Shown: piece after piece, positions 18,499-28,479 of the stretch
Position numbering within the stretch: position 1 is the stretch's first letter
Layout of the letters: every line of letters begins with the position of its first letter
Notes under the pieces: model-generated
Database searches by the model: none
What the model was told of the DNA's origin: nothing
The model's input: the letters and a program-made list of their open reading frames with translations, nothing else
Made by a program: the position numbers and the translations under genes
Assembly: GCF_037076565.1 (NCBI RefSeq)
Contig: NZ_AP029028.1
Span: 806,001 to 870,000 of the forward strand
Source: Herbaspirillum sp. DW155
Lineage (GTDB): Bacteria; Pseudomonadota; Gammaproteobacteria; Burkholderiales; Burkholderiaceae_D
Reading direction: 5' to 3'
Length of the DNA stretch: 64,000 nt

Positions 18499-19761
18499 TT
18501 AGTTGCCGCGACGCATCATGTCGAAGAATTCGGCGTTGTTCTTGGTGGACTTCATCTTGTCGAGGATGAATTCCATCGCTTCGATTTCATCCATGTCGTA
18601 CATGAGCTTGCGCAGCACCCAGATCTTTTGCAGCTGGTCCGGCTTGATCAACAGCTCTTCGCGGCGGGTGCCGGACTTGGAGAGGTTGATGGCGGGGTAG
18701 ACGCGCTTCTCGGCCAGGCGGCGTTCCAGGTGCACTTCCATGTTGCCGGTGCCCTTGAATTCTTCGTAGATCACGTCATCCATGCGCGAACCGGTTTCGA
18801 TCAGGGCGGTGGCGATGATGGTCAGCGAGCCGCCTTCTTCGACGTTACGTGCCGCGCCGAAGAAACGCTTCGGACGTTGCAGCGCGTTGGCATCCACACC
18901 GCCGGTCAGCACCTTGCCCGAGGCCGGGATCACGGTGTTGTAGGCGCGTGCCAGGCGGGTGATCGAGTCCAGCAGGATGACCACATCCTTCTTCATTTCC
19001 ACCAGGCGCTTGGCCTTTTCCAGCACCATTTCGGCGACCTGCACGTGACGCGTAGCCGGCTCGTCGAAAGTGGAGGCGACCACTTCGCCGCGCACCGAGC
19101 GCTGCATTTCGGTCACTTCTTCCGGACGTTCGTCGATGAGCAGCACGATCATCACGGTATCCGGATGATTGGTGGTGATGGCGTGGGCGATGTGTTGCAG
19201 CATCACCGACTTGCCCGACTTGGGCGAGGCCACCAGCAGGCCGCGCTGGCCGCGACCGACCGGGGCGATCAGGTCGATGATGCGGCCGGTGATGTTTTCC
19301 TCGCCGCGCATGTCGCGCTCAAGCTGCAAGAGCTTGTTGGGATGCAGCGGCGTGAGGTTTTCAAACAGGATGCGGTGCTTGGAGGCTTCCGGCGGTTCGC
19401 CGTTGACCTTGTCGACCTTGACCAGGGCGAAATAGCGCTCGCCATCCTTGGGCGTGCGCACTTCACCTTCGATGGAGTCGCCGGTGTGCAGGTTGAAACG
19501 GCGGATCTGCGAAGGCGAGATGTAAATGTCGTCGGTGGACGCCATGTAGCTGGCGTCGGGCGAGCGCAGGAAGCCGAAGCCGTCAGGCAACACTTCGAGG
19601 GCGCCATCGCCAAAAATCTGTTCTCCTGATTTTGCGCGCTTCTTCAGGATGGCAAACATCAGCTCCTGTTTGCGCAGGCGCGCAGCATTCTCGATGTCCA
19701 GGCTGATTGCCATTTCCAGCAAGGCAGAGACGTGCATCGCTTTTAGTTCTGATAAGTGCAT
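18499..19761 (-). CDS. rho: Transcription termination factor Rho
   Basis: This 420-residue hexameric RNA helicase releases RNA polymerase at factor-dependent terminators. The N-terminal helical and cold-shock RNA-binding domains span about 1-125, with [16 protein letters not shown] as the RNA-binding RNP1-like region. The ATPase core shows the Walker [12 protein letters not shown] near residue 178, the Q-loop and R-loop region [17 protein letters not shown], and the arginine finger region [17 protein letters not shown]. Length equals the E. coli protein within a residue or two. It follows trxA as in many Proteobacteria. Confidence 0.98.
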   Translation of the reverse strand: MHLSELKAMHVSALLEMAISLDIENAARLRKQELMFAILKKRAKSGEQIFGDGALEVLPDGFGFLRSPDASYMASTDDIYISPSQIRRFNLHTGDSIEGEVRTPKDGERYFALVKVDKVNGEPPEASKHRILFENLTPLHPNKLLQLERDMRGEENITGRIIDLIAPVGRGQRGLLVASPKSGKSVMLQHIAHAITTNHPDTVMIVLLIDERPEEVTEMQRSVRGEVVASTFDEPATRHVQVAEMVLEKAKRLVEMKKDVVILLDSITRLARAYNTVIPASGKVLTGGVDANALQRPKRFFGAARNVEEGGSLTIIATALIETGSRMDDVIYEEFKGTGNMEVHLERRLAEKRVYPAINLSKSGTRREELLIKPDQLQKIWVLRKLMYDMDEIEAMEFILDKMKSTKNNAEFFDMMRRGN

Positions 19762-19891
19762 ATGAGTGTCCCGGGACGGGATAAGTAAAGGTGGGGGAGG
19801 GAATTGCGTGGTGTGGATCTAGGATAAACCCGGCATCGTGTACCGGGCGGACGGCAGCGCGAGCGCGCCGCCGTCGGATGTTACATCAGAA

Positions 19892-20218
19892 TCAGATGTT
19901 GCTGTCGATGAACGAGACCAGCTGGCCCTTGGCCAGTGCGCCGACCTTCTGGGCAGCGGCTGCGCCGTTCTTGAACAGGATCAGGGTGGGGATGCCGCGG
20001 ATGCCGAACTTGGCCGGGATGGCCTGGTTGGAATCCACGTCCAGCTTGGCGATCTGCAGCTTGCCGTCGTATTCCTTGGCGACTTCTTCCAGGATCGGGG
20101 CGATGGCCTTGCAGGGACCGCACCATTCGGCCCAGAAATCAACCAGCACTGGCTTGTCGGACTTCAGCACATCGGCGTCGAAGGAGGCGTCGGTAATATG
20201 TTTGATATGTTCGCTCAT
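19892..20218 (-). CDS. trxA: Thioredoxin 1
   Basis: This 108-residue cytoplasmic redox protein has the [13 protein letters not shown] active site near residues 28-40 and the cis-proline loop RGIPTLILF near 75. ATG 20218, with GAGGAA before it, gives [13 protein letters not shown], the usual thioredoxin start. It reduces disulfides in ribonucleotide reductase, PAPS reductase and others. The gene lies directly upstream of rho. Confidence 0.97.
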   Translation of the reverse strand: MSEHIKHITDASFDADVLKSDKPVLVDFWAEWCGPCKAIAPILEEVAKEYDGKLQIAKLDVDSNQAIPAKFGIRGIPTLILFKNGAAAAQKVGALAKGQLVSFIDSNI

Positions 20219-20716
20219 GGCATTTCCTCGGTATGAGGCAGTGGTGTAATTAGTCAATCAGCGCCGGTGACACATACCATCAGGCCTGGCGTGAGCCATC
20301 AACGCTTCCGGAGTTGCTAGGTCTACGTGGAGTCGTTGCGCGCCGATTCAAGTTGTTTTGAAGCGCGGCAGAGGTAAGCGGCGGGGTACAGGGGCAATCA
20401 TAACCCATTTTGAAGGAAAGTGTAGACGCGCGGACCGGGGCTTGTTGTCGGCTGTCATCATCGCCGCCGGTCCGGCTGCAGCCAAGCACCGGCGCGGCTT
20501 TGCCCGCTGCGGCAGAGGTCCGCAGCAGGGCGCGGCAGGGGCCGGCTGGCTTACAATGCGCAGCAGTTGCGGCCGCTGCATGATTGAAAAAATCTTTCCA
20601 GGCAAGAGAAAAATACAATCGCGGCCGGCGCCGGCCCGTCAGTTTTCTGACCTCTTCGCGCCATCCGCGCTATCCTCAACCGCCATTCAACCGCCATCAT
20701 TGAACCCTGAGAACGC
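20219..20716 (+). other. Intergenic region between trxA and addB (498 bases)
   Basis: This divergent control region has no believable gene. A TACAAT box at 20552-20557 could serve the plus-strand nuclease gene. A TTGACT near 20254 read leftward could be part of the trxA promoter. Confidence 0.5.
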
Positions 20717-23476
20717 ATGCTGCTTGCTACCGTCCCCATCCCGCCCAGTCCTGATTTCTGGCAACAGGCCGTGCGCGCGCTGCTGCGCGAGGGCCAGCCG
20801 CTGGGCCAGGCCCTGCAGGCACAACAGGACGGCGCGCTGGATTTCTCGGGCGTGCAATTGATGGTGCCGGCGTTTTCGCACGCGCAGAACTTCAAGGCCG
20901 CGCTGTCGCGCGAGCTGCGCCGTCCCTACATCGCACCGCGCATCAATACGCTCTCGGGCCTGTTGGCGATGCAGCCACCGGGCCAGAGCGCGCCGCCCTC
21001 CGAGAGTGAACGGCTCATGCAGCTCTATGCGCAATTGCGCGAGCATGGCTGGCTCAAGAAAATGTTTTCCGCCCGCCGCAATGCTGACCTGCTGCCGCTG
21101 GCGCAGACGCTGCTGGCGCTGTCCGATGAACTGACGCTGGCATTGCTGCCCGAGATCCGCGCCAATGCGAATGGCGATGAGGCCGCGGTCGGCCGCTGGA
21201 CCCAGGCCCTGGCGCAACTGCTGGAACCACTCGCCCCCTCGGCGCACGGCATGCTGTCCGATGAAGCGGCGCTGGTATGGCAGGTCTGGAAGACCCAGCT
21301 CGATGCGCATGACCGCATCGTGCAGCGCTTCGACGCCATGCTGGCCCTGGCAGACCAGGCCAGCCTGCCGCTGGTGTGGGTCAGCCCGACCGAACCGGAA
21401 CCGCTGGATGCGGCTTTTCTGGCCGCCTACGCACAGCGCCAGCCGGTGCGTATCGTTACGCTGGACTGGAGCCGTGCCGCCATCGCGCCGCTGCATCCGC
21501 TCTATCTGTCGGCGTGGGAAGAACTGGTACGCGAGGACGACGGTATTGCGCCCACCCCTGAGGAGCTCGCCTCAGCAGCCGGGGAAGCCATCGCCCTCCC
21601 GCTGCTGTGCCCGGCCGGCGACCTGGAAAACGCCGCCGTGCAAAGCGCGCAGATCGTGCTGCGCTGGCTGCAGCAGGGCAAGACCGACATCGCCATCGTG
21701 GCCCAGGATCGCGTCACCGCGCGCCGCCTGCGCGCCCTGCTGGAACGCGCCGAAGTGGCCGTGGCCGACGAGACCGGCTGGAAGCTGTCCACCACCCGCG
21801 CCGCCGCTGCACTGGCGGCCTGGAACGATCTGGTGTCGGCCCGTGGCGAAACCAATGCATTGCTGGATCTGCTGAAGTCGCCCTTCGTCTTCCCTGATGA
21901 CGCGCATCGCATCGATCGCGTCATGCGCATCGAAGCGCGCCTGCGCCGTACCAATATCGCCGGCGACTGGCAGGCGCTGCAGTCGGCTTTCGCCGAAGCC
22001 GGGCAGGCCGACGATCTGGCCTGCATCATCACCCTGGCCAAGCAGGCGGCCCGCTTCGGCGGACGCAAGACCCTGGCGCAATGGTGCGAGACCCAACGCG
22101 GCCTGTGCCAGGCCCTGGGCATGGAAGCCGCGCTGCGCGCCGATGGCGCGGGCACCCAGTGCCTGTTGATGCTCGATGAGATCGCCGCCGAACAGGATGG
22201 ACTGGCCGATACGTTTTCCTTCGCCGAATGGCGCGCGCTGCTCAATCTGCGTCTGGACGCCACTTCCTTCATGCCGCCCATCAAGGACAGGCGCGTCGTG
22301 ATGTTGCCCCTGAACGGCGCGCGCCTGCGGCGTTTCGAGGCGGTGCTGGTGATCGGTGCCGATGCGGCGCATCTGCCTTCACCTCCGCAGGAAACCCTGT
22401 TCTTCTCCAATGCCGTGCGTCGCGAACTGAACCTGGCCACGCGCGCCACGCGCCAGCGCCAGCAGTTGCGCGACCTCACCGAATTGCTGTGCGTGAATCC
22501 GGAAGTGGTGCTGTGCTGGCAGACCCATCAGGACGGCGAACCCAATCCGCTCAGCCCCTGGATCGAACGTCTGGAACTGAAACTGGCGCAGCAGGGCGCA
22601 GCGCCCCTGCGTCGCATCGAACTGCCGCCGCCGGTGAAGCAGTTGCGCGCGCTGCCCTCGTTCATGCCTGCGCCCAGTGCGCCGGAGCTGTTGCCGCCCA
22701 CGTTGTCGGCCAGCGGTTTCGGCAGCTTCCTCGCGTGCCCGTATCAGTTCTTTGCCCAGCGCATGCTGCGCGTGGCCGTCATGGACGAGCTTTCGGACAT
22801 GCCCGAGAAACGCGACTACGGCAGCTGGCTGCACGAAATTCTTTACAGATATCACGCCCACCTGCGCGACAACGAGACCCCGCTGCCGGCCCGCGCGCCG
22901 CTGCTGGCGCGGCTTTCCGACGAGGTGTTCGAGCGCGAGATGCAGCGCCATCCCGCCGCGCTGGCCTTCCATGCGCGCTGGCAGAAGGTGATGCCGGCCT
23001 ACCTGTTGTGGGCCAATGAACGCGAAGCCGAGGGCTGGCAATTTGCCTTCGGTGAACAATCGCAGTCCCATGCATTGCGCTGGGAAGATGGCGGCATCGA
23101 GCTGTATGGGCGACTCGATCGTGTCGATCGCAATGACCAGGGCGAGCGCGCCGTACTGGACTACAAGACCCGCACGGCCGCCAGCCTCAGGCAAAAGGTC
23201 AAGGAAGACGACGACCATCAGCTGGCCTTCTACGGCCTGTTGGCCGGTGGCAGCGTGGACCACGCCCACTACGTCGCCCTCGAACTGGGCGCCGACAAGA
23301 AAACCGGCGACGTCGCCGCTCCCGATTTCGTACGCAGACAGAAGATGCTCCAGCAACAGATCACCACCACCATGCAGGCCGTGGCCCACGGCGCAGCCCT
23401 GCCGGCCAATGGCATCGAATCGGTCTGCCAGTATTGCGAGATGCGCGGCCTGTGCCGCAAGGGAGCCTGGCTGTGA
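20717..23476 (+). CDS. addB: AddB-like PD-(D/E)XK nuclease subunit
   Basis: This 919-residue protein pairs with the following helicase to process double-strand DNA ends for RecA loading. The N-terminal part is a degenerate superfamily 1 helicase-like fold (VPAFSHAQNFKAAL where a Walker A would sit). The C-terminal nuclease has YGSWLHEILYRYH, the GRLDRVDR motif and the catalytic LDYKTR. Cysteines in FLACPYQFF and in the terminal CQYCEMRGLC match the four-cysteine iron-sulfur staple of AddB nucleases. It overlaps addA by four bases (GTGA). Related proteins in Betaproteobacteria are often annotated only as a PD-(D/E)XK nuclease. Confidence 0.82.
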   Translation: MLLATVPIPPSPDFWQQAVRALLREGQPLGQALQAQQDGALDFSGVQLMVPAFSHAQNFKAALSRELRRPYIAPRINTLSGLLAMQPPGQSAPPSESERLMQLYAQLREHGWLKKMFSARRNADLLPLAQTLLALSDELTLALLPEIRANANGDEAAVGRWTQALAQLLEPLAPSAHGMLSDEAALVWQVWKTQLDAHDRIVQRFDAMLALADQASLPLVWVSPTEPEPLDAAFLAAYAQRQPVRIVTLDWSRAAIAPLHPLYLSAWEELVREDDGIAPTPEELASAAGEAIALPLLCPAGDLENAAVQSAQIVLRWLQQGKTDIAIVAQDRVTARRLRALLERAEVAVADETGWKLSTTRAAAALAAWNDLVSARGETNALLDLLKSPFVFPDDAHRIDRVMRIEARLRRTNIAGDWQALQSAFAEAGQADDLACIITLAKQAARFGGRKTLAQWCETQRGLCQALGMEAALRADGAGTQCLLMLDEIAAEQDGLADTFSFAEWRALLNLRLDATSFMPPIKDRRVVMLPLNGARLRRFEAVLVIGADAAHLPSPPQETLFFSNAVRRELNLATRATRQRQQLRDLTELLCVNPEVVLCWQTHQDGEPNPLSPWIERLELKLAQQGAAPLRRIELPPPVKQLRALPSFMPAPSAPELLPPTLSASGFGSFLACPYQFFAQRMLRVAVMDELSDMPEKRDYGSWLHEILYRYHAHLRDNETPLPARAPLLARLSDEVFEREMQRHPAALAFHARWQKVMPAYLLWANEREAEGWQFAFGEQSQSHALRWEDGGIELYGRLDRVDRNDQGERAVLDYKTRTAASLRQKVKEDDDHQLAFYGLLAGGSVDHAHYVALELGADKKTGDVAAPDFVRRQKMLQQQITTTMQAVAHGAALPANGIESVCQYCEMRGLCRKGAWL

Positions 23477-26400
23477 GCGCCGCCGACAAGCAACCGGCGG
23501 CCTACGAGGTCAATGGCGAGGCGGTCGAGGCCGCCGTCTTCACGCGCGCAGCCTGCGACCCGCGCCATTCGGTGGTGGTCGAAGCCTGCGCCGGCAGCGG
23601 CAAGACCTGGCTGCTGGTGGCGCGCATGTTGCGCCTGTTGCTGGCGGGCGCGCAGGCCCCGGAACTGCTGGCCATCACCTTCACCCGCAAGGCCGCGCAG
23701 GAAATGCGCGAACGCCTGCTCGAATTGCTGCACGAACTGGCCCTGGCCAATGATGCCGACGCCGCCACGCTGTTGCGCGAACGCGGCGTGGCCGAGGCTG
23801 ACCTGCCCCGGCTGTTGCCACTGGCGCGCGGGCTGTATGAACGCATCCTCTCCTCCGAGCAGAGCCTGTCCATCGATACCTTCCACAGCTGGTTCGCACG
23901 CCTGCTGCAGATCGCGCCGCTGGCCTCGGGCGTGCCGCACGGTTATACCCTGACGGAAAAAAACGGCGAGCTGCTCGATGAAGCCTATCGCCGCTTCATG
24001 CAGAAACTGGCCGATCCCGATGGCGCGCCCATCAAGGCGGCCTTGCTGGAACTCTACGAACTGGCGGGCGACTTCAATGCACGCCAGTTGCTGGATGCCT
24101 TCATCGACAAGCGCGCTGAATGGTGGGCGGCCACGCAGGATGATGAAGAGGAGGGCGATCAGCAAAGCGTCATCTCATCCCCCTTGCGCTGGCTGGAAGA
24201 CCTGTGCGGCGCCGATGCGCAGCGCGATGCGCGCCTGTCGCTGTGGGACAATCCCACGCTGGTAGCGCGCACGAGCCAGATCGCGATCCTGCTGGGGCAG
24301 GGTGGTAGCGCTAACAAGACGCGCGCGGTGGCCATCGAATCCGCCTTGACGGCCGGCCCCGCGCTGGACAATTTCGATGCGCTCTACAACCAGTTCTTCG
24401 ATGACAAGGACAAGCCGCGCAAGAACGGCAAGGTCAAGTCGCTGCTGGCCGCACTGGTGCAGCACTTCGGCAGCGGCGAGGAAGCTGCGTTGACGGCCTT
24501 TGAGGAAGAGTTCAATGCCATCGGCAACGCACTGCGCAAGCTGCAGGGCCGCAGCAAGGAAAAGGCCGTGCTGCAACTCAACCGCGCCCTCTTCACCGCC
24601 GGCCGCGCCTACCTCGCCAGCTATCAGGAAGTGAAAGCCGAACAGCGCGTGCTGGACTTCGCCGACCTCGAATGGCAGGCCTACCGCCTGCTGAGCAACG
24701 AAGCCAGTGCCGCCTACCTGCAGACCCGTCTGGATGCGCGCTACAAGCACATCCTGCTGGATGAATTCCAGGACACCAATCCGCTGCAATGGTGCATCGT
24801 GCGCTGCTGGCTCGATGCCTATGGTGGCGATGCGGCCCAGCCCAGCGTGTTCGTGGTGGGCGATCCCAAGCAGTCGATCTATCGTTTCCGTCGCGCCGAA
24901 CCGCGCGTGTTCGTAGCGGCGCGCGAGATGCTGCGGGCGCAAGGCGCGGCCATCCTGCGCGCCAACCAGACCCGCCGCAATGCGACGGCGGTGGTCACGG
25001 TGCTCAATCGTTCATTCGTCAAGGGAGGCAATCCGCTGTTCGCCGAACAGACCACGCTCGGCCTTGCTGGGGGCGAGGTCTGGCGCCTGCCGCTGGCGCG
25101 GCAAGATGATGGTGCAGAAAACGTCACCCCGCCTGAAACCACCGAAGAACCGGCCTCTGCCGAGGCCGCCGACGACCAGCAGGACGTCATCCCCTGGCGC
25201 AATCCGCTGACCACGCCGCGCGGCGAGGAAGACGATGCGCGCCGCCTGCTGGAAGGGCAGGCGCTGGCGCAGGCGCTGTTGAAGGCGTATCGGGAAGTGC
25301 CGGTCATCGAGGGCCGGGGCACGCGCGCCATGCGCTGGGGCGACATCATGCTGCTGGTGCGCAAGCGCACCCATCTGGCCGCCTATGAGAGCGCCTTGCG
25401 CGCGGCCGGCATTCCCTTCATTTCCGACAAGCGCGGCGGCCTGCTCGAATCGCTGGAGATTGCCGACCTGATCGCGCTGCTGACTTTTCTCATCACGCCC
25501 AACGATACGCGTGCGCTGGCCCACGTCCTCAAGAGTCCCATCATCGGGGCCGCCGATGATGACCTGGTGCAGATCGCGCGCCGCGTGGCACAGGCCGAGG
25601 GCGGCCACTGGTGGCAACACCTGCAGGCCATGCAGCAGGAGGGCGCGGGTTCGGCCGCGCTGGTGCGCGCAGTCACGCTGTTGCAGCGCTGGCTGGCGGC
25701 CGCGCCGCACCTGCCGGTGCATGACCTGCTGGACATGATCCTGCATCAGGGCGAACTGGTGGCGCGCTATGCCCAGCATGCCTCGCCGCTCACGCGCAGC
25801 CAGACCCTGGGCAATATCGCGGCCTTCGTCGAGCTGTCCCTGAACATGGATGCGGGCCGCTATCCCAGCCTGCCCAAGTTCATCGATGCGCTGCGCGTGC
25901 TGCAGCGTAGCTCCGGCGGCGATGCGCCCGATGAAGCCAGCGTGGACGCCAGCGCCGACGCCGTGCGCATCCTCACCGTGCACAGCGCCAAGGGGCTGGA
26001 GGCGCCGGTGGTGGCGATCCTCGATGCCAATCACAGCGATTCGGTCGAAGACAACCTCGGCATCCTCTGCGCCTGGCCGCAGGACCAGGATGCGCCGACC
26101 CATTTCTCCGCCTTCGGCCGCCGCAGCGAACGCGGCTGCGCGCGCGACGCGCTGTTCGAGGAAGAGGAGATCCTGAAGGCGCAGGAGGACTGGAACCTGC
26201 TCTATGTCGCCATCACACGTGCCAAGCAATTGCTGCTGGTGTCGGGCGTAGCCGGCACGCGCGGTGCGGACGCGGATGGGGTGGTGGAGGGCAGCTGGTA
26301 CCAGCGCCTCTTCGCCAGCGATGCGCCGGTCCGCGAGATCAGCGAGGAAGCGGTCCACGGCGCGGATGCGGCGCTGGTCGAGGAACAGTTCCCGCTGGCA

Positions 26401-26946
26401 CTGTTCGATCCCAGGCCGGTGCCGATGTCTCTGTTCGGTCCAACGCAGGACGATGAGGATGCGCTGCCCGAGGTCGATGTCGATGGCACCCTGGTCAGCA
26501 CCGAAGCCATTGATGAAGGCGTGGCCCTGCATGCGTTGCTGGAACGTCTCACGCATGGCAACGCATGGCCGCTGCACTTGCCGTCACCCTCTGCACTGGT
26601 GCGCTGGCTGGGCATTTCCGCGGAGATGGCGCAGGTGGTGCATGCGCAGGCCCGCGAGGTGCTGGCCCAGCCGCAGCTGGAACGCTTCTTCAATCCGGCA
26701 CTGCATCGCTGGGCGCGCAACGAGATGGAAATCGTCGCGCCCTCGGGAGTGTTGCGGCTGGACCGTGTGGTCATGTTCGACGATGAAGTCTGGGTGCTCG
26801 ATTACAAGCGCCGCCTGCTCGACAGCGAACGCGCCGATTACGCGGCCCAGCTGGCGCGCTATCGCAGTGCGCTCGTGTCGGTCTTTTCTGACAAACGAAT
26901 CAGGTCTGCGCTGATTACGGCTGACGGCATCCTGACGGAGCATTGA
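23473..26946 (+). CDS. addA: AddA-like UvrD-family helicase-nuclease
   Basis: This 1157-residue helicase-exonuclease has the superfamily 1A motifs: EACAGSGKTWLL (motif I, near residue 39), LDEFQDTNPLQW (motif II), VGDPKQSIYRFRRA (motif III), LTVHSAKGLEAPVV (motif V) and LLYVAITRAKQLLL (motif VI). A C-terminal PD-(D/E)XK nuclease is marked by LRLDRVVMFDD and VLDYKRR. The GTG at 23473, overlapping the addB stop, is preferred over an ATG inside addB. Together with AddB it forms the end-resection machine equivalent to RecBCD. Confidence 0.88.
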   Translation: MSAADKQPAAYEVNGEAVEAAVFTRAACDPRHSVVVEACAGSGKTWLLVARMLRLLLAGAQAPELLAITFTRKAAQEMRERLLELLHELALANDADAATLLRERGVAEADLPRLLPLARGLYERILSSEQSLSIDTFHSWFARLLQIAPLASGVPHGYTLTEKNGELLDEAYRRFMQKLADPDGAPIKAALLELYELAGDFNARQLLDAFIDKRAEWWAATQDDEEEGDQQSVISSPLRWLEDLCGADAQRDARLSLWDNPTLVARTSQIAILLGQGGSANKTRAVAIESALTAGPALDNFDALYNQFFDDKDKPRKNGKVKSLLAALVQHFGSGEEAALTAFEEEFNAIGNALRKLQGRSKEKAVLQLNRALFTAGRAYLASYQEVKAEQRVLDFADLEWQAYRLLSNEASAAYLQTRLDARYKHILLDEFQDTNPLQWCIVRCWLDAYGGDAAQPSVFVVGDPKQSIYRFRRAEPRVFVAAREMLRAQGAAILRANQTRRNATAVVTVLNRSFVKGGNPLFAEQTTLGLAGGEVWRLPLARQDDGAENVTPPETTEEPASAEAADDQQDVIPWRNPLTTPRGEEDDARRLLEGQALAQALLKAYREVPVIEGRGTRAMRWGDIMLLVRKRTHLAAYESALRAAGIPFISDKRGGLLESLEIADLIALLTFLITPNDTRALAHVLKSPIIGAADDDLVQIARRVAQAEGGHWWQHLQAMQQEGAGSAALVRAVTLLQRWLAAAPHLPVHDLLDMILHQGELVARYAQHASPLTRSQTLGNIAAFVELSLNMDAGRYPSLPKFIDALRVLQRSSGGDAPDEASVDASADAVRILTVHSAKGLEAPVVAILDANHSDSVEDNLGILCAWPQDQDAPTHFSAFGRRSERGCARDALFEEEEILKAQEDWNLLYVAITRAKQLLLVSGVAGTRGADADGVVEGSWYQRLFASDAPVREISEEAVHGADAALVEEQFPLALFDPRPVPMSLFGPTQDDEDALPEVDVDGTLVSTEAIDEGVALHALLERLTHGNAWPLHLPSPSALVRWLGISAEMAQVVHAQAREVLAQPQLERFFNPALHRWARNEMEIVAPSGVLRLDRVVMFDDEVWVLDYKRRLLDSERADYAAQLARYRSALVSVFSDKRIRSALITADGILTEH

Positions 26947-27270
26947 GGCTCCCCCAACTACCATCGTCTTCTCCATGCGCTTCGGACAGATTCCAGAAAT
27001 TCAATAAACATCAAATCAGGAAGTTAACATTTCCGTTGTAAGTAAAAAAAAGATCATCGCGTAGAGCAAGAGTGATATCTTCTGTGCTCCGAGTTTCTTG
27101 ATGGCAGATTTTTCCTTAGAAAATCTTCACCAGAAAACCGGGCCTGTTCTGGTCGGGCAATCCGTGCACCCCATGTGCGTTAGGCTGCCCGCACTCACGC
27201 GATCCGCACCGCGCATGCCGTATTACGCCATGCGATTGCGGTTCAACACCTAATCGTTACAGGAGGAGAT
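26947..27270 (+). other. AT-richer intergenic region (324 bases)
   Basis: No gene is visible. The middle (about 26990-27145) is clearly richer in A and T than its neighbours, including a run of eight A near 27045. It probably contains the promoter of the antiporter-ligase pair, but no clear -35/-10 pair stands out. Confidence 0.5.
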
Positions 27271-28479
27271 ATGGAGTGGGCTCTTCCGTCGTTCACCCTC
27301 GCACAGACGCTGCAATGGAATGCCCTGCTGGTATTCGGCGGCCTGCTGCTCTTCGGGCTGATCGCGGGCTACGTTGTTTCCAAGTCCCCTTGGGTGCCAC
27401 GCATCACGGGGTATCTGCTGGTCGGTTTCCTGCTGGGCACGGGTGGCTTCAATCTGCTTTCCGGTGAAGTCCTCAAGGTCACCAACATCTTCGCTGACAT
27501 TGCCGTAGCGCTGGTGGTCTATCAGTTGGGCCGCTATGTGGACATCGGCTGGCTGCGCCGCGAAAAATGGCTGATGATCACCGTGGGCGTGTCGGCCGTG
27601 CTGTGTTTCGGTTTCGTCAGTGTCGCATTGAGCTGGTTCGGTACCGATTCGGTGATGGCGCTGCTGGGTGGCGTGATGGCCATCGCGACCGCCCCGGCCG
27701 TGGTGCTGGTGGTGCTGCGCGACCTCAAGGCCGAAGGCCAGGTCACGCGCCGTCTGGCTGCCATGACGGCACTCAACAATTTCGTCGCCGTGCTGGCCGC
27801 TTATGCACTCTTGCCGGTCATCGCGCATGAGGCAGGTACGCCCGTCTGGACGCTGATCCAGCACACGCTGTATTCGCTGGTCGGCTCGGCCATTCTGGCC
27901 TATCTGACCTATTGGCTGATGATGCCGCTGGCGCGCCTGCTGGGCCGTGAGAGCAGTTCGCAATTCGTGCTGGTGATCTCGGTGATCGCACTGGCCATCG
28001 GCGTGGCGCATGCGCTGCATCTGCCGGTGATGCTGTCCATGCTGATCTTCGCCATTCTCTCCAAGAACCTGGATCGCCAGTTCGATCTGATGGAGCTGGA
28101 GTTCGGCGTGGCCAATGAATTGTTCATCGTGATGCTCTTCGTCACGGTGGGTGCGTCGATGAAGCTGTCGGACCTGAGCCTGCTCGGTTTCTCGGTCTTG
28201 ATCCTGATCGCGGCGCGCTTTCTGGCCATGGGGCTGGGCATCTTCCTGTTTGCCCGCTTTGCGCGCATGAACTGGCGTCAGGCCGGCCTGCTTACGCTGG
28301 GCACCCTGCCCATGACCGAGGTCGGCGTGGGGCTGATGCAAACGGTTTCGTCGCTGTACCCGCACACCACGGCCAATGTCTTGCCGCTGCTGGCGGGCAG
28401 CATGGTGGTCCTGGAATTCCTGGGGCCGGTGGCAACCCAGTTTGCCTTGATCAAATCTGGAGAGAGTGGACGCGAATGA
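27271..28479 (+). CDS. Cation:proton antiporter, CPA2 (Kef-like) family
   Basis: This 402-residue membrane protein has about 11-12 helices. ITGYLLVGFLLG near residue 45 and GVMAIATAPAVVLVVLRDLKAEG near 130 match the CPA2 family, where the conserved acidic residue region of the transport core lies. There is no C-terminal RCK/TrkA-N domain, so it is not a full Kef channel. AGGAGGAG precedes the ATG. Its stop overlaps the start of the YbdK-type ligase by four bases. This coupling to a glutathione-related enzyme is suggestive, because KefB/KefC respond to glutathione adducts, but that link is inference. Confidence 0.85.
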   Translation: MEWALPSFTLAQTLQWNALLVFGGLLLFGLIAGYVVSKSPWVPRITGYLLVGFLLGTGGFNLLSGEVLKVTNIFADIAVALVVYQLGRYVDIGWLRREKWLMITVGVSAVLCFGFVSVALSWFGTDSVMALLGGVMAIATAPAVVLVVLRDLKAEGQVTRRLAAMTALNNFVAVLAAYALLPVIAHEAGTPVWTLIQHTLYSLVGSAILAYLTYWLMMPLARLLGRESSSQFVLVISVIALAIGVAHALHLPVMLSMLIFAILSKNLDRQFDLMELEFGVANELFIVMLFVTVGASMKLSDLSLLGFSVLILIAARFLAMGLGIFLFARFARMNWRQAGLLTLGTLPMTEVGVGLMQTVSSLYPHTTANVLPLLAGSMVVLEFLGPVATQFALIKSGESGRE

